Position numbers and translations under genes: made by a program. DNA of 41,474 nt from Acidobacteriota bacterium (GTDB taxonomy: Bacteria > Acidobacteriota > Holophagae > Acanthopleuribacterales > Acanthopleuribacteraceae). Numbering within the stretch: the first letter of the stretch is position 1; each line of letters opens with the position of its first letter. Where the stretch lies: contig PDUC01000008.1 of the NCBI GenBank assembly GCA_002747255.1, forward strand, positions 1-41,474, given 5' to 3'. Shown one piece after another: positions 1-8,507 of this stretch. The notes below the pieces were generated by a model. The model did no database searches, had not been told where the DNA came from, and saw only the letters and a list, made by a program, of their open reading frames with translations.

Positions 1-32
1 TTCCGTACCAGGAATTTTCGTGCAATTGTCAT
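1..32 (-). pseudogene. REP-associated tyrosine transposase, 5' end only (copy A, runs off the left edge)
   Basis: The reverse strand from an ATG at 32-30 encodes MTIARKFLVR and leaves the window. The start of the transposase at 40163 encodes MIIARKFLVR, so this is the N-terminus of a second copy of the same Y1 (HUH) transposase family. Whether this copy is intact cannot be seen. Its upstream sequence also matches that of the copy near 40.2 kb. Confidence 0.7.
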
Positions 33-175
33 AACATACTCCTTTTAATCGACATTTGATTGCTTGTTTACGATTGAAAGAAATATGTGAAAACCAAAAA
101 GATGTAATTAACTATACTGCCAGGACTTAAAAAATGCCAGGAAAATTTTCAGTATATTTGGATGTCCTTTATCGC
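1..175. repeat. Repeated transposase 5' flank (pair of 40132-40300)
   Basis: This stretch aligns with 40132-40300 over most of its length with scattered substitutions. Both share the first transposase codons, a block around GAAAGAAATATGTGAAAACC, and a block around AATTAACTATACTGCCAGGA. Both end in a T-rich stretch holding a GG(A/G)TGTCC word. This is the upstream part of a dispersed transposase element present at least twice. It probably carries the promoter and left end of the element; that role is inferred. Confidence 0.75.
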
Positions 176-347
176 TTTTGTTCGGTTTATTTTTTTTGGG
201 TGTCCCTTGTTGCTTCTGTTGCTTCTTTGTTTTTTTTGGGTGTCCCTTGTTGCTTCACTCATTTTTTGGGTGTCCCTTGTTGCTTTTTTCTTGTGGGTGT
301 CCCTTGTTGCTTCATCCCTTGTTGCTTCACTTCCCTTGTTGCTTCAC
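157..347. repeat. GGGTGTCCCTTGTTGCTTC tandem array
   Basis: The unit GGGTGTCCCTTGTTGCTT occurs at 198-215, 238-255, 268-285 and 295-312, with unequal T-rich gaps. Two shortened units lacking the GGGTG follow, at 315-330 and 332-347, and a degenerate GGATGTCC lies at 160-167. The matching flank at 40.28 kb has a single GGGTGTCC, so the array looks like a local expansion of an element end. Open frames read through it are repeat artefacts. Confidence 0.8.
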
Positions 348-683
348 TCCTTTTAAGTCGAAATAGTTTATCCTGTAACCCTGCTTGTCAAGTAACACAA
401 GCCTCTCCTTATCGATATACATATTTCTGAAGCCTTGTTGAATTTCACCGGGTCCTTGACCTTTTTCTATTAATACCATTTGTGTTTTTCCAAGCGGATC
501 AATTTTCCAAACAAATGTACTTTTAGAATCAAAGGCGAAAAGATGGCCATTGTGATATTGAACAGATTTAGGTTGGGTTACTGGTTGACTCCCATCTGAG
601 TCGAATTGGTGGATTATTCTTGTTATTGTGATTGTTGGAATTGAGCACACTGTACAATATAAAATCGTTAACAAATAAATCAA
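327..683 (-). pseudogene. Truncated 6-bladed beta-propeller-like protein
   Basis: The reverse frame gives a hydrophobic N-terminus (possible signal or anchor) and then a stretch like the first blade or two of bacterial six-bladed beta-propeller proteins. It includes the GQGPGEI word, an I-D-x-E-x-L-V-L-L-D strand pair and YFDLKG. After FDLKG, at about 350, the sequence becomes the GGGTGTCC repeat array and ends within a few codons. Family proteins are normally about 350 residues, so some two thirds is missing. The likely start is TTG at 683 with a weak AGGG upstream. The repeat or transposase element probably cut the gene. Family assignment rests on a short fragment. Confidence 0.45.
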
Positions 684-1269
684 ACACCCTTATAAGACCC
701 TTGCCGTAGGCGGAGGGAAGTTGGAGTAGTTAACAGGTTTCGCAGGAATAAGTTTTAGATACTTGTTCTCCCACAAGATAACAGGTCCGAGAATCAACGC
801 ATGTGTTACCCCCCTCTTCCGTTTTCGTATCTGATTTCAAAACGCGTGATACACCTTTCCGTATCCAGCTATTGTGCAGATACAGATATTGATCATAATA
901 TTATTGGGGACACTGGTATAAACGAGGGATGGGAGCGGATCATCCTGTGAAAAATCATCAGTGTCCATCTGTGGTTAAAAAAAAAGGAACCACAGATGAA
1001 CACTGATAAACACAGATATTTATCAAATGAAGTCATTCACGAAATGATTGGTTGTCCATTTGAGATTCTAAACATGATTCATTCATTAAAAACCCTTTGT
1101 TTGGGTGTCGCATATTCAACCATATTCAATATTCATCTCATTCGTGTGAATTCGTGTTCATTCGTGGTAAAAAACAATCCGTGTCCATCTGTGGTTGAAA
1201 AAAGGGCATGCCCCCGGCTTCAACCAGACACATGCCCTAATGAATTTCTTAAAATTTCAATCGATTTGA
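684..1269. other. Non-coding region carrying dispersed repeat sequence
   Basis: No convincing gene lies here; an open frame on the plus strand at 996-1283 is repeat sequence. 684-950 shows nothing recognisable. 957-1007 is a long palindrome, listed separately. 1075-1200 is an inverted, diverged copy of part of the unit repeated at 36.2-36.6 kb: it shares CATTAAAAACCCTTT, the GGGTGTCGCATATTCA block and the GAATTCGTGTTCATTCGTGG block. Confidence 0.7.
957..1007. repeat. CACAGATG-type palindrome
   Basis: Arms of 20 nt (957-976 and 988-1007) are complementary with one mismatch around an 11-nt A-rich loop. The arm core is CATCTGTGGTT paired with AACCACAGATG. The same core builds the longer hairpins at 36.0, 36.2, 36.45 and 37.35 kb. 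Confidence 0.85.
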
Positions 1270-1905
1270 TTATTTTCTTCTAATAACCAAAATTCCACTT
1301 AAAACCAGTAACGACGCAAACAGAATCATTCCCCATTGGCTCATTGTGGGTACTCCAGCTCCACCTGTTCCACCTGCTATAGTGTAATCACCGCCAACCT
1401 CTACCGTAACATCGCCAGTATGAGTTGAACTAAAGCCTGAAACAACCAACTTGTAGGTTCCAGCCGCTAACGTAACACCATCTGAAGGTTCAATGGCACT
1501 TAATAATCCTGGACCACCATCATCATCCCAGAAAACAAGACTATCTGCAGGATTGGCTGGATCAAAATCACAGTACACGAACATAAGCGTATCACCAATG
1601 GTTGTTCCAGCAGAGGTAACGACCGCATCAAGAGCCTCACCACCAGGCGCAACAATATCAAATACGACATAACCAACACCATCAGAACTGGAGTCTGAGC
1701 TTGTAGCCTGACAGTTTAAATCCAATGAAACATTCCATCTACGGTCAAATACCTGTGATCCGTCAATGGTTTGGGTAAACGAGCCAGCACGATTAAAAGG
1801 ACCAAGATATTCCGAATTATCAGGTGCTTTTTCACCGGTTAACCTACCTTGTCCCAAAGCAGCTATCGTTATCAAAAGAGCCATTATAGTTGTTATTTTT
1901 TTCAT
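1270..1905 (-). CDS. Secreted protein with IPTL-CTERM-like sorting tail
   Basis: A 211-residue protein. ATG at 1905 has a GGAGG ribosome site just upstream (1911-1915 on the reverse strand), which favours it over the longer frame. It starts with a Sec signal peptide (MKKITTIMALL..., cleavage probably after about residue 20). The middle is an acidic, Ser/Gly/Asp-rich beta-type domain resembling bacterial pre-peptidase C-terminal domains. The C-terminus is a glycine-rich linker, then VPTMSQWGM, a hydrophobic helix and RRK. That tripartite tail is the IPTL-CTERM pattern known from proteins handled by an exosortase/archaeosortase-like system. The processing enzyme is not in the window. The passenger's function is unknown. 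Confidence 0.8.
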   Translation of the reverse strand: MKKITTIMALLITIAALGQGRLTGEKAPDNSEYLGPFNRAGSFTQTIDGSQVFDRRWNVSLDLNCQATSSDSSSDGVGYVVFDIVAPGGEALDAVVTSAGTTIGDTLMFVYCDFDPANPADSLVFWDDDGGPGLLSAIEPSDGVTLAAGTYKLVVSGFSSTHTGDVTVEVGGDYTIAGGTGGAGVPTMSQWGMILFASLLVLSGILVIRRK

Positions 1906-1915
1906 TTTTTCCTCC

Positions 1916-2252
1916 AACATAAAGTACTGTGCCACAGTTAATAATAATAATACAGGTCATCCTATCATTCAATGTATTTTTATCCAGATCAACAGAACAG
2001 CCTGGCTTTTTATACCGATACCGCAATGTAAGTTAAAATGAACGCCACAGGAGATAAAGGGATCGCCGCCAACATGGTTGTCACTTCTTGTGTTTTGCTT
2101 CTTGTATTTTCAATTTGGAAGACTATTAGACTGCGTTATTGATGACACTACAACACCTCAGGAGAGTCATTAAATACGGTAGTCGAGTGGAAACATTACC
2201 CGCTTTAGGCAACCTAATCCATTTATTTTTGTATAACTTAATTATTATTCGC
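1916..2252. other. Intergenic region, nothing recognised
   Basis: This lies between the IPTL-CTERM gene and the porin terminator. I see no gene, RNA or strong promoter; short open frames have no ribosome site or family resemblance. Whatever drives the IPTL-CTERM gene should lie at 1920-2050 on the reverse strand. Confidence 0.5.
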
Positions 2253-2283
2253 AAAAAAAGGCCGCACGTGGCGGCCTTTTTTT
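2253..2283 (-). terminator. Rho-independent terminator after the porin gene
   Basis: Perfect stem GGCCGC (2260-2265) / GCGGCC (2271-2276) with loop ACGTG, flanked by seven A and seven T. It works in either direction; the porin stop codon is 20 nt away, so it most likely ends the porin transcript. Confidence 0.9.
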
Positions 2284-2302
2284 GTGAAATTGTCATCGGT
2301 AT

Positions 2303-3232
2303 TTAGAATTTAAAGAGCCCACCGAACTTGATGTAGTCTTTTTCGTTGTCTAAGTCATCTTCCATGGTGGCATAGTACGCGTAAAGAAAGGCCTTCTTGT
2401 TAAAGATATAGTCGACCCCAACAGTAAGAGAATCCAGGTTGTTTTTGATTTCTGAATCGCCATATTGTACTTTCCACCTGGTGTTTCCAGTTTTAAAGGC
2501 GGCATTGAAGATAAACGCATTGTGGTCATCGGCTCCATCTTCATCATGTGTCACCAGCTCATAAAGACCTCCGACCTGCCATTGATTGACTTTGTACAGT
2601 AAAACCAGACGGGTGATGTCTATTTCCCCCAGATCCTGATCTCTGGCAACGGCAGCATAGAAGCCATCTTTGTTATAGTTTACGTTGGCACTGATGACAT
2701 CTGCGGGACCATCGCCCAAATCACTGCCTTCGCCGGGAATCACGGCTGCGACAAAAGAGAAGGACTCGCCAAGCTTAGGCGAGGCATAGGCCAGGACGTT
2801 GTTAGCGCGAATTTCACCGGCCGTCAGGGTTTTAATATCGGTATCGCCATCATTGAAGAGATCCAACTTACCTTGAGCCATTTTGGTGGGTGTATCGTGA
2901 CGTCCCGCCATAACAGTGCCAAAATTGCCCGCCAGTCCAATAAACTGGTTTCTTGATTTTATGTGATCTTGTGATGCTTTTGAAACATCGGCTACATCGA
3001 CGCCCCATTCCATTTTGTAAACGGCTTTCAGCGTATCCGTCAGGTCATAACTTCCTTTGATTCCGAATCTTGAGCTATGGCTCTTCAGTTTCCAGGCATC
3101 CGCGTCATTGATGTCCTCCATACCGTAGGAAAGATTAATCCTTCCATAAACCTTAGGAACTAATTTTTTCTTGTCACCGGCAAAAGCCATACTCAGGCAT
3201 GCCAGCATAATCAATAGAACTATTTTTTTCAT
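2303..3232 (-). CDS. Outer-membrane porin (Gram-negative general porin type)
   Basis: A 309-residue protein. ATG at 3232 has GGGAG upstream; the frame extends a few codons but without a better site. The signal peptide ends in AFA. The mature part opens with KVYGRINLSYGM, followed by alternating amphipathic strands. Typical porin features are the SHSSRFGIKGSYDL stretch near residues 50-65, the NQFIGLAGNFGTVMAGRHDTP stretch, and a C-terminal strand ending in Phe (FGGLFKF), the BAM recognition signal. It should form a trimeric 16-strand channel for small hydrophilic solutes; specificity cannot be read. It is monocistronic with its own terminator. Confidence 0.88.
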   Translation of the reverse strand: MKKIVLLIMLACLSMAFAGDKKKLVPKVYGRINLSYGMEDINDADAWKLKSHSSRFGIKGSYDLTDTLKAVYKMEWGVDVADVSKASQDHIKSRNQFIGLAGNFGTVMAGRHDTPTKMAQGKLDLFNDGDTDIKTLTAGEIRANNVLAYASPKLGESFSFVAAVIPGEGSDLGDGPADVISANVNYNKDGFYAAVARDQDLGEIDITRLVLLYKVNQWQVGGLYELVTHDEDGADDHNAFIFNAAFKTGNTRWKVQYGDSEIKNNLDSLTVGVDYIFNKKAFLYAYYATMEDDLDNEKDYIKFGGLFKF

Positions 3233-4004
3233 TTCTTCTACTCCCAAATTTCAGCGTGTTTAAAATAATAATTCCAAAACCAAGACATTGCTCAAAACAA
3301 TGCCGAAACACGCTTGAATGATCAGCTGATTCCTTGAAGCTTCAGGGGTCAGGCTGTATAAAAAAAAGCGTTATCAATTTCTTTGTCAATAGTCGTGTCG
3401 ACTAAAAAAGAAACCCCACGCTTTCACGGCAAAGAATACATTAAAACAACAATTCAATCCAGTCTCAAACTTCAAAAGAGTTCACCCGACAGAGACGTGT
3501 CAACAGGAAAGCTTCCTCTTGAGAATCCACCCTTTTGCACTTGAGACCTTTGCGAAGAGCTCATTTTTTATAAAAATCGCATTTATTAACTCCATACGCG
3601 GAATTTTGTGCTTTAATAACGGGTTGGAGAGGGCGGGACAAGGATTGAGTTCTCATTCATGCAACTAATGTGACCCAAACATAATCCACACTCCCAGTCG
3701 GGTTAGTCCGAGCCTCTAGGGCCTCGACTACGTGCTTACCCATCATTGCGATGAATGCATCTACTCCAACAAATTGAATCCATCATCTTCACTGGGAGGT
3801 TCACAGAAACACGAGCTCACAAGATTCCCTGAGTCGTTGACAACACTGTTTTGGCAGCTCTCAGGTTTGTAAAAGGTTCATCCTGCTTCCGTTCATCACT
3901 TAATCAATCGACGGTGACCTCCCATACAAACAGAATCCAAAGTCCTCGCATTGCCTGTGGTATTGACCAGTGCTCATGTTTTACGGTTAAGGAGAAACCA
4001 ACAC
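3233..4004. other. Long intergenic region upstream of nqrA and the porin
   Basis: This 770-bp region separates the divergent porin and nqr genes, so it should hold both promoters. A perfect -35 hexamer TTGACA at 3837-3842 faces nqrA, but I cannot see a well-spaced -10. 3695-3750 can fold imperfectly (GGGTTAGTCC...GCTTACCC), but no known RNA class fits. The decisive site near the end is AAGGAG at 3989-3994, ten bases before the nqrA ATG. Confidence 0.5.
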
Positions 4005-5507
4005 ATGGCGACCTACCATATAAAAAAGGGCTACAATGTACCTATGAAGGGAGCTCCGGCTAAAAAGAAGGAAGTTCTTCCCGTACCCAAAACCCTAGGT
4101 ATATGCCCAACTGACTTTCAGGGAATCAAACCCAAGCTGACGGTTAAACTAAACGATAAGGTAAAAATCGGTTCCCCGCTGTTTTTCGACAAAAGGAATC
4201 CCGAAGTTCAATTCGTTTCACCTTGCGCGGGATGTGTTTCCGCCATTCATTACGGTGCGAGAAGAAAAATCCTGGATATTGCAATCACGCTTGACAAAGA
4301 GGAAGAAGCTATTGATTTCAAAGCGTTTACAGAAAAAGCCTTAACAAGCGCTTCAGCCGGGGACATTAAGGAAGTTATGCTGAAGGCAGGCTTATGGCCT
4401 TTTATTCGGCAACGTCCCTACAACTGCATTGCCCATCATGAAGACAAACCCAAAGCGGTCTTTGTCAACTGCATGGATACCGCGCCGCTTGCATGCGATC
4501 CTGTCTACGCTCTGTCTGAAGAGGGCGAAGCTTTCGCTCTCGGCATCGAGATTCTCAAAAAACTAGCCGGAGACAACATTCACGTGGTCACATCACCGCA
4601 AGGAAAAGCTTCGTTCAGCAATGCCAGGGGAGTTCATTTGCATGAATTTACCGGCAAACATCCCGCGGGGCTGGTTGGCACTCACATTGCCAAGATCGAT
4701 CCCATTAACAAAGGTGAAACTGTCTGGGTTATCAACGCTCGTGATACGGTCACCATTGGGCAATTCTTCCAAACCGGATCCTTCCCCACCAAGCGCATTA
4801 TTGCTGTCACGGGCAATGGCACCAAAGAGCAAAAGTACCTTGAAGTTCGAGCGGGAGCCAAGTTGGAAGACATACTGAAAGGCAACCTGCAAGAGGGAAC
4901 CCAGCGTGTTATCTCCGGCAATCCGTTGACCGGTGTACAGCGCAGCAAAGAGAGCTTCCTCGGTGTTTATGACAGCTCGGTCACTGTCATCCCGGAACCC
5001 ACGGGGAAAAAATTCATCGGTTGGATGTTACCCGGGTTCAATCGCCCCAGCTACACGCGAACGTTCCTGTCCAGGCTGATCCCCGGGAAACTTTTCTCGT
5101 ACGACACGAACTTGAACGGTGGTCAAAGAACCATGGTTCAGTCCGGTCTTTTTGAGAATTTAGTCGCCCTCGATGTTCATCCTGAATTTCTGGTCAAGGC
5201 AATTCTGGCGGGAGACATTGAACTCATGGAGAAACTTGGCATTTTGGAATGCGATGAAGAAGATTTCGCACTCTGTTCTTATGTTTCACCTTCCAAAATA
5301 GAAATTTCATCCATCATCAGAGATGGACTTGAACTCATGGAAAGCATGTTAGAGACTCATTGGACACCAAAAGATTCATGTCCATTGTTATCCTGGCGCT
5401 TATGCCAGCGCTCTTTTTTGGCGCCTACAACACCGGTCTTCAAAACGCTCTGGCTGCTGGTGAATCCACTGAACATGTGGGTCAATTGTTTATTTCCGGT
5501 TTTATAA
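4005..5507 (+). CDS. nqrA: Na+-translocating NADH:quinone reductase subunit A (altered C-terminus)
   Basis: NqrA is the peripheral cytoplasmic subunit of the Na+-pumping respiratory complex. ATG at 4005 follows AAGGAG and gives the family start MATYHIKKGYNVPMKGAP. The frame is NqrA-like through IIRDGLELMES (about residue 446, base 5345), the usual family length. It then continues for about 54 residues in a non-NqrA sequence that is simply the nqrB coding region read in another frame, ending at 5507. So the normal nqrA stop is missing: either a real deletion fused the two genes or the sequence has an error there. First gene of nqrABCDEF-apbE. Confidence 0.85.
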   Translation: MATYHIKKGYNVPMKGAPAKKKEVLPVPKTLGICPTDFQGIKPKLTVKLNDKVKIGSPLFFDKRNPEVQFVSPCAGCVSAIHYGARRKILDIAITLDKEEEAIDFKAFTEKALTSASAGDIKEVMLKAGLWPFIRQRPYNCIAHHEDKPKAVFVNCMDTAPLACDPVYALSEEGEAFALGIEILKKLAGDNIHVVTSPQGKASFSNARGVHLHEFTGKHPAGLVGTHIAKIDPINKGETVWVINARDTVTIGQFFQTGSFPTKRIIAVTGNGTKEQKYLEVRAGAKLEDILKGNLQEGTQRVISGNPLTGVQRSKESFLGVYDSSVTVIPEPTGKKFIGWMLPGFNRPSYTRTFLSRLIPGKLFSYDTNLNGGQRTMVQSGLFENLVALDVHPEFLVKAILAGDIELMEKLGILECDEEDFALCSYVSPSKIEISSIIRDGLELMESMLETHWTPKDSCPLLSWRLCQRSFLAPTTPVFKTLWLLVNPLNMWVNCLFPVL

Positions 5508-6376
5508 CCATTCTTCCCATCATCATCGTCAGTTACGCTGCCGGCGGATTCTGGGAAGTCCTCTTCGCCGTCGTCAGGAAACACGAAATTAACGAAGGTT
5601 TTCTGGTAACCGGACTGCTCTTCCCTCTCATACTCCCCGCTTCCATGCCTCTCTGGCAGGTTGCTGTGGGTATCAGCTTTGGCGTGGTTATCGGCAAGGA
5701 AGTATTTGGCGGAACAGGGATGAACATCCTCAACCCGGCTTTAACAGGACGAGCCTTTCTGTACTTCTCCTACCCTGTCCAGATTTCAGGCAACAAGGTT
5801 TGGACCACCATCGACGGATTCAGTGGTGCCACACCTCTGGGTACCGCCGCCAGCACGGAAATAGGTGGTAACGCCATTGACGTACTAAACCAAGCGGGCG
5901 TCACGCTTTCCGATCTCTTCTACGGATTTGTGCCAGGAAGTATCGGTGAGACGTCGACTCTGGCGATTCTCATTGGAGCCGTTCTACTTTTGATCACGGG
6001 TGTTGGCAGCTGGCGCGTTATGTTGAGCGTCGCGGTTGGCGCCATTCTCACCTCAGTTGGCCTCAACGCCGTAGCCAGCGAACAGTTACCGGGCATTTTG
6101 ACTCTGTCCTGGCAACACCAGCTGACCATGGGCGGCCTGATGTTCGGTGCCGTATTCATGGCAACTGACCCGGTCACAGCGGCCAGAACCAACATAGGCA
6201 AGTACATCTATGGCTTCATGATCGGTGTATTGACCATCTTGATCCGTCTGTGGAACCCGGCCTATCCCGAAGGAGCCATGCTGGCGATCCTTTTCATGAA
6301 CGCCTTCGCTCCCTTGATTGACCACTACGTGGTCGAAGCCAACATTAAAAGGAGGTTACGCCGTGTCCAAGTCTAA
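5360..6376 (+). CDS. nqrB: Na+-NQR subunit B, N-terminus missing
   Basis: Membrane subunit carrying the Na+ path and a covalent FMN. The family motif HVRDSLDTKRFM is encoded in this frame from 5345, but a TGA at 5330-5332 closes the frame upstream and no ATG lies before the first membrane helix. The only possible starts are TTG at 5360 or ATG at 5378. About 50 residues that precede HVRDS in other NqrB proteins are absent. The rest is normal: several hydrophobic helices, GGFWEVLFAVVRKHEINEGF, KEVFGGTG, the SGAT motif whose Thr receives FMN (in DGFSGATP), and the conserved end IKRRL. Overlaps nqrC by 14 nt. Confidence 0.85.
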   Translation: MDTKRFMSIVILALMPALFFGAYNTGLQNALAAGESTEHVGQLFISGFITILPIIIVSYAAGGFWEVLFAVVRKHEINEGFLVTGLLFPLILPASMPLWQVAVGISFGVVIGKEVFGGTGMNILNPALTGRAFLYFSYPVQISGNKVWTTIDGFSGATPLGTAASTEIGGNAIDVLNQAGVTLSDLFYGFVPGSIGETSTLAILIGAVLLLITGVGSWRVMLSVAVGAILTSVGLNAVASEQLPGILTLSWQHQLTMGGLMFGAVFMATDPVTAARTNIGKYIYGFMIGVLTILIRLWNPAYPEGAMLAILFMNAFAPLIDHYVVEANIKRRLRRVQV

Positions 6377-7220
6377 AGGAACCCGATATACATTTATCTT
6401 CGCGACATTTGTCTGCGTGGTCTGCAGCCTCGTTCTCGCGGTTTCGGCTACCGTTCTGCAACCCCTGCAACGGGCCAACATCAAACTGGACGTTGTTCAG
6501 AACATTCTCATCTCTGTAGGACATGAAAAAGAAGAACTCACGACCATGACACCAGATCAGGTTTTTGAATTGTTTGCCAAAGAGTTTGAAACCATTCTGA
6601 TTGACAAAGACAATGTGCGTCAAACCAGAGATTTCATGGAAACGGAGCTGAAAAAGCTCAAATACGAAGACAATGACCTCAAAACCATGACAGAGGGAGA
6701 GCTGGTCGCCACCTTTAAGGCCAAGTTAGGCCTGCTGGCCAAGAAAGCCGGAAAGTCAAAGGCCGATTACGACCCCGGATACAAACTCGTCTACGCCTAC
6801 AACCCCGATCAAACGACGACTCAAGCTTATGTCATTCCCATAGAGGGGTACGGTTTGTGGGACCTGATTCACGGCTATCTGGCCCTGAATCCCGACTTGA
6901 ATACCGTAAGAGGCATCACCTTCTATCAGCACAAGGAAACACCCGGCCTGGGTGCTCTTATCACGGAAGACTGGTTCGTCAAGCAGTATAAGGGCAAGAA
7001 GATACTGGATCCATCCGGCAAGTTGGTTTCGGTTGAAGTTTCCCGCGGTAAAGCCAAAGATCACCACTCCGGTGCCGAGCTGGACCACTATGTGGATGGC
7101 ATCAGCGGTGCTACCCTGACAGGCAAGGGACTCAACCAATTCATTAAAGCGAACCTCGAGATTTACGAACCGTATTTCGTTGAACTGAGAACAAAACAAT
7201 CACAAGGAACTGAATTATGA
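6363..7220 (+). CDS. nqrC: Na+-NQR subunit C (covalent FMN)
   Basis: A 285-residue subunit. I choose GTG at 6363 because AAAAGGAGG ends 7 nt before it; a longer frame has no such site. One N-terminal membrane helix (about residues 9-32) is followed by a periplasmic FMN-binding domain. DGISGATLTG places the flavin-accepting Thr at residue 251 of the SGAT motif, the substrate of ApbE encoded downstream. HKETPGLGALI is also typical of the family. Starts inside the end of nqrB and overlaps nqrD by 4 nt (ATGA), indicating translational coupling. Confidence 0.95.
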   Translation: MSKSKGTRYTFIFATFVCVVCSLVLAVSATVLQPLQRANIKLDVVQNILISVGHEKEELTTMTPDQVFELFAKEFETILIDKDNVRQTRDFMETELKKLKYEDNDLKTMTEGELVATFKAKLGLLAKKAGKSKADYDPGYKLVYAYNPDQTTTQAYVIPIEGYGLWDLIHGYLALNPDLNTVRGITFYQHKETPGLGALITEDWFVKQYKGKKILDPSGKLVSVEVSRGKAKDHHSGAELDHYVDGISGATLTGKGLNQFIKANLEIYEPYFVELRTKQSQGTEL

Positions 7221-7879
7221 GTACGGGAACAAGCGCAGCGCCTGCGAAAAAGGCGTCATTGTTCGGGAAAAAAGAACAAAAATTCCTGAAAGATCCACTT
7301 TGGGACACGAACCCCATCACCCTTCAGGTTCTGGGCATCTGCTCAGCCCTGGCTGTAACCAGCACGCTGAAACCGGCACTGGTTATGTGTATTTCAGTCA
7401 TTGTCGTCCTCTGCGGATCCAATGTTATCATCTCACTCATGCGCAACATGATTCCCTCCAAAATAAGGATCATAGTTATGCTGGCGGTGGTATCCACACT
7501 GGTAACCCTGGTTGATCAGGTTCTCAAAGCCTACATGTATGAACTTTCAAAAGAACTGTCCGTTTTTGTCGGCCTCATTATTACCAACTGCATTGTCCTG
7601 GGCAGAGCGGAAGCCTTTGCACTGGCCAACAAGCCCTGGCCATCTTTCCTGGATGGATTGGGCAACGGCCTGGGCTACAGTATCATCCTGGTACTGGTTG
7701 CCATTGGCAGAGAATTATTCGGAAATGGAACGCTGATGGGTTTCCAGGTTATTCCTTCCTCGCTCTACGATATGGGGTATGTCAACTCGGGTCTCATGAT
7801 CCTTTCGCCCGGAGCGTTCATCCTGCTGGGATTGATTATCTGGGTCCAGAAAGCATTTTCAAAAACGGTGGAGGAATAA
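7217..7879 (+). CDS. nqrD: Na+-NQR subunit D
   Basis: A 220-residue integral membrane protein of the NqrDE/RnfAE family. After a soluble N-terminal stretch of about 25 residues it has six hydrophobic helices. Family signatures include DPLWDTNPITLQVLGICSAL, the ITNCIVLGRAEAFA segment whose Cys helps bind the intramembrane iron centre shared with NqrE, and DGLGNGLGYS. Its ATG overlaps the nqrC stop. The start fits NqrD, although the Lys/Ala-rich N-terminus is a little longer than in Vibrio. Confidence 0.95.
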   Translation: MSTGTSAAPAKKASLFGKKEQKFLKDPLWDTNPITLQVLGICSALAVTSTLKPALVMCISVIVVLCGSNVIISLMRNMIPSKIRIIVMLAVVSTLVTLVDQVLKAYMYELSKELSVFVGLIITNCIVLGRAEAFALANKPWPSFLDGLGNGLGYSIILVLVAIGRELFGNGTLMGFQVIPSSLYDMGYVNSGLMILSPGAFILLGLIIWVQKAFSKTVEE

Positions 7880-7882
7880 ACA

Positions 7883-8494
7883 ATGATTGTAGAATTAATT
7901 AGTATTGCCACAAAAGCGATTTTCATTGAGAACATTCTGCTGGCCAGCTTCCTCGGAATGTGTTCCTTCCTCGCTGTTTCAAAGAAAGTGGACACCGCTG
8001 TAGGTCTCGGCCTGGCTGTTATTTTCGTCTTGACGGTAACGGCACCGATGAACTGGCTCATCAATGAGTTCCTGCTCAAGGACGGCGCCTTGGCCTGGGC
8101 GGGTTTTCCAAAAATCAACCTGAGTTTCCTGCAGTTTATCTGCTATATCTCAACCATCGCGGCCATGGTTCAAATTGTTGAAATGGTCATGGATAAATTC
8201 ACACCTTCGCTCTATCAGTCGCTGGGTATTTTCCTGCCTCTGATCGCTGTTAACTGCGCCATCCTGGGTACTTCCCTGTTCATGGGAACCAAGGGATACG
8301 ATTTCGTCGAAAGCACGGTTTACGGTTTTTCATCGGGAGTAGGCTGGTTACTGGCTATTGTTGCCATGGCGGCTATCCGGACGAAGTTGCGTTACTCCAA
8401 CATTCCCAAAGGGCTCAGAGGCCTGGGAATCACCATGTTGATCACTGGCTTGATGGCTCTTGGTTTCATGAGTTTCATCGGTATCACACTGTAA
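7883..8494 (+). CDS. nqrE: Na+-NQR subunit E
   Basis: A 203-residue paralogue of NqrD with inverted topology. The start ATG follows GGAGGAATAAACA. It has six hydrophobic helices. [18 protein letters not shown] near the N-terminus and [14 protein letters not shown] in the middle each supply a Cys of the intramembrane iron centre. [17 protein letters not shown] is also typical. Sits 3 nt after nqrD. Confidence 0.95.
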   Translation: MIVELISIATKAIFIENILLASFLGMCSFLAVSKKVDTAVGLGLAVIFVLTVTAPMNWLINEFLLKDGALAWAGFPKINLSFLQFICYISTIAAMVQIVEMVMDKFTPSLYQSLGIFLPLIAVNCAILGTSLFMGTKGYDFVESTVYGFSSGVGWLLAIVAMAAIRTKLRYSNIPKGLRGLGITMLITGLMALGFMSFIGITL

Positions 8495-8507
8495 GAAGGA
8501 GAGAAAG

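Noticed and set aside
157-347. Small open frames of repetitive Cys/Leu/Phe protein
   Set aside because: All three frames are open because the repeat lacks stops; composition is purely repeat-driven and no ribosome site is present.
3695-3750. tRNA-like or riboswitch-like fold upstream of nqrA
   Set aside because: Imperfect pairing, no T-loop GTTCRA motif, no CCA-type end and no match to a known riboswitch core.
4676-4690. Second sigma-54-like sequence (TGGCAC...TTGC with correct spacing)
   Set aside because: It lies inside the nqrA coding region with the codons of conserved residues, and there is no terminator or RNA-like structure downstream; most likely chance.
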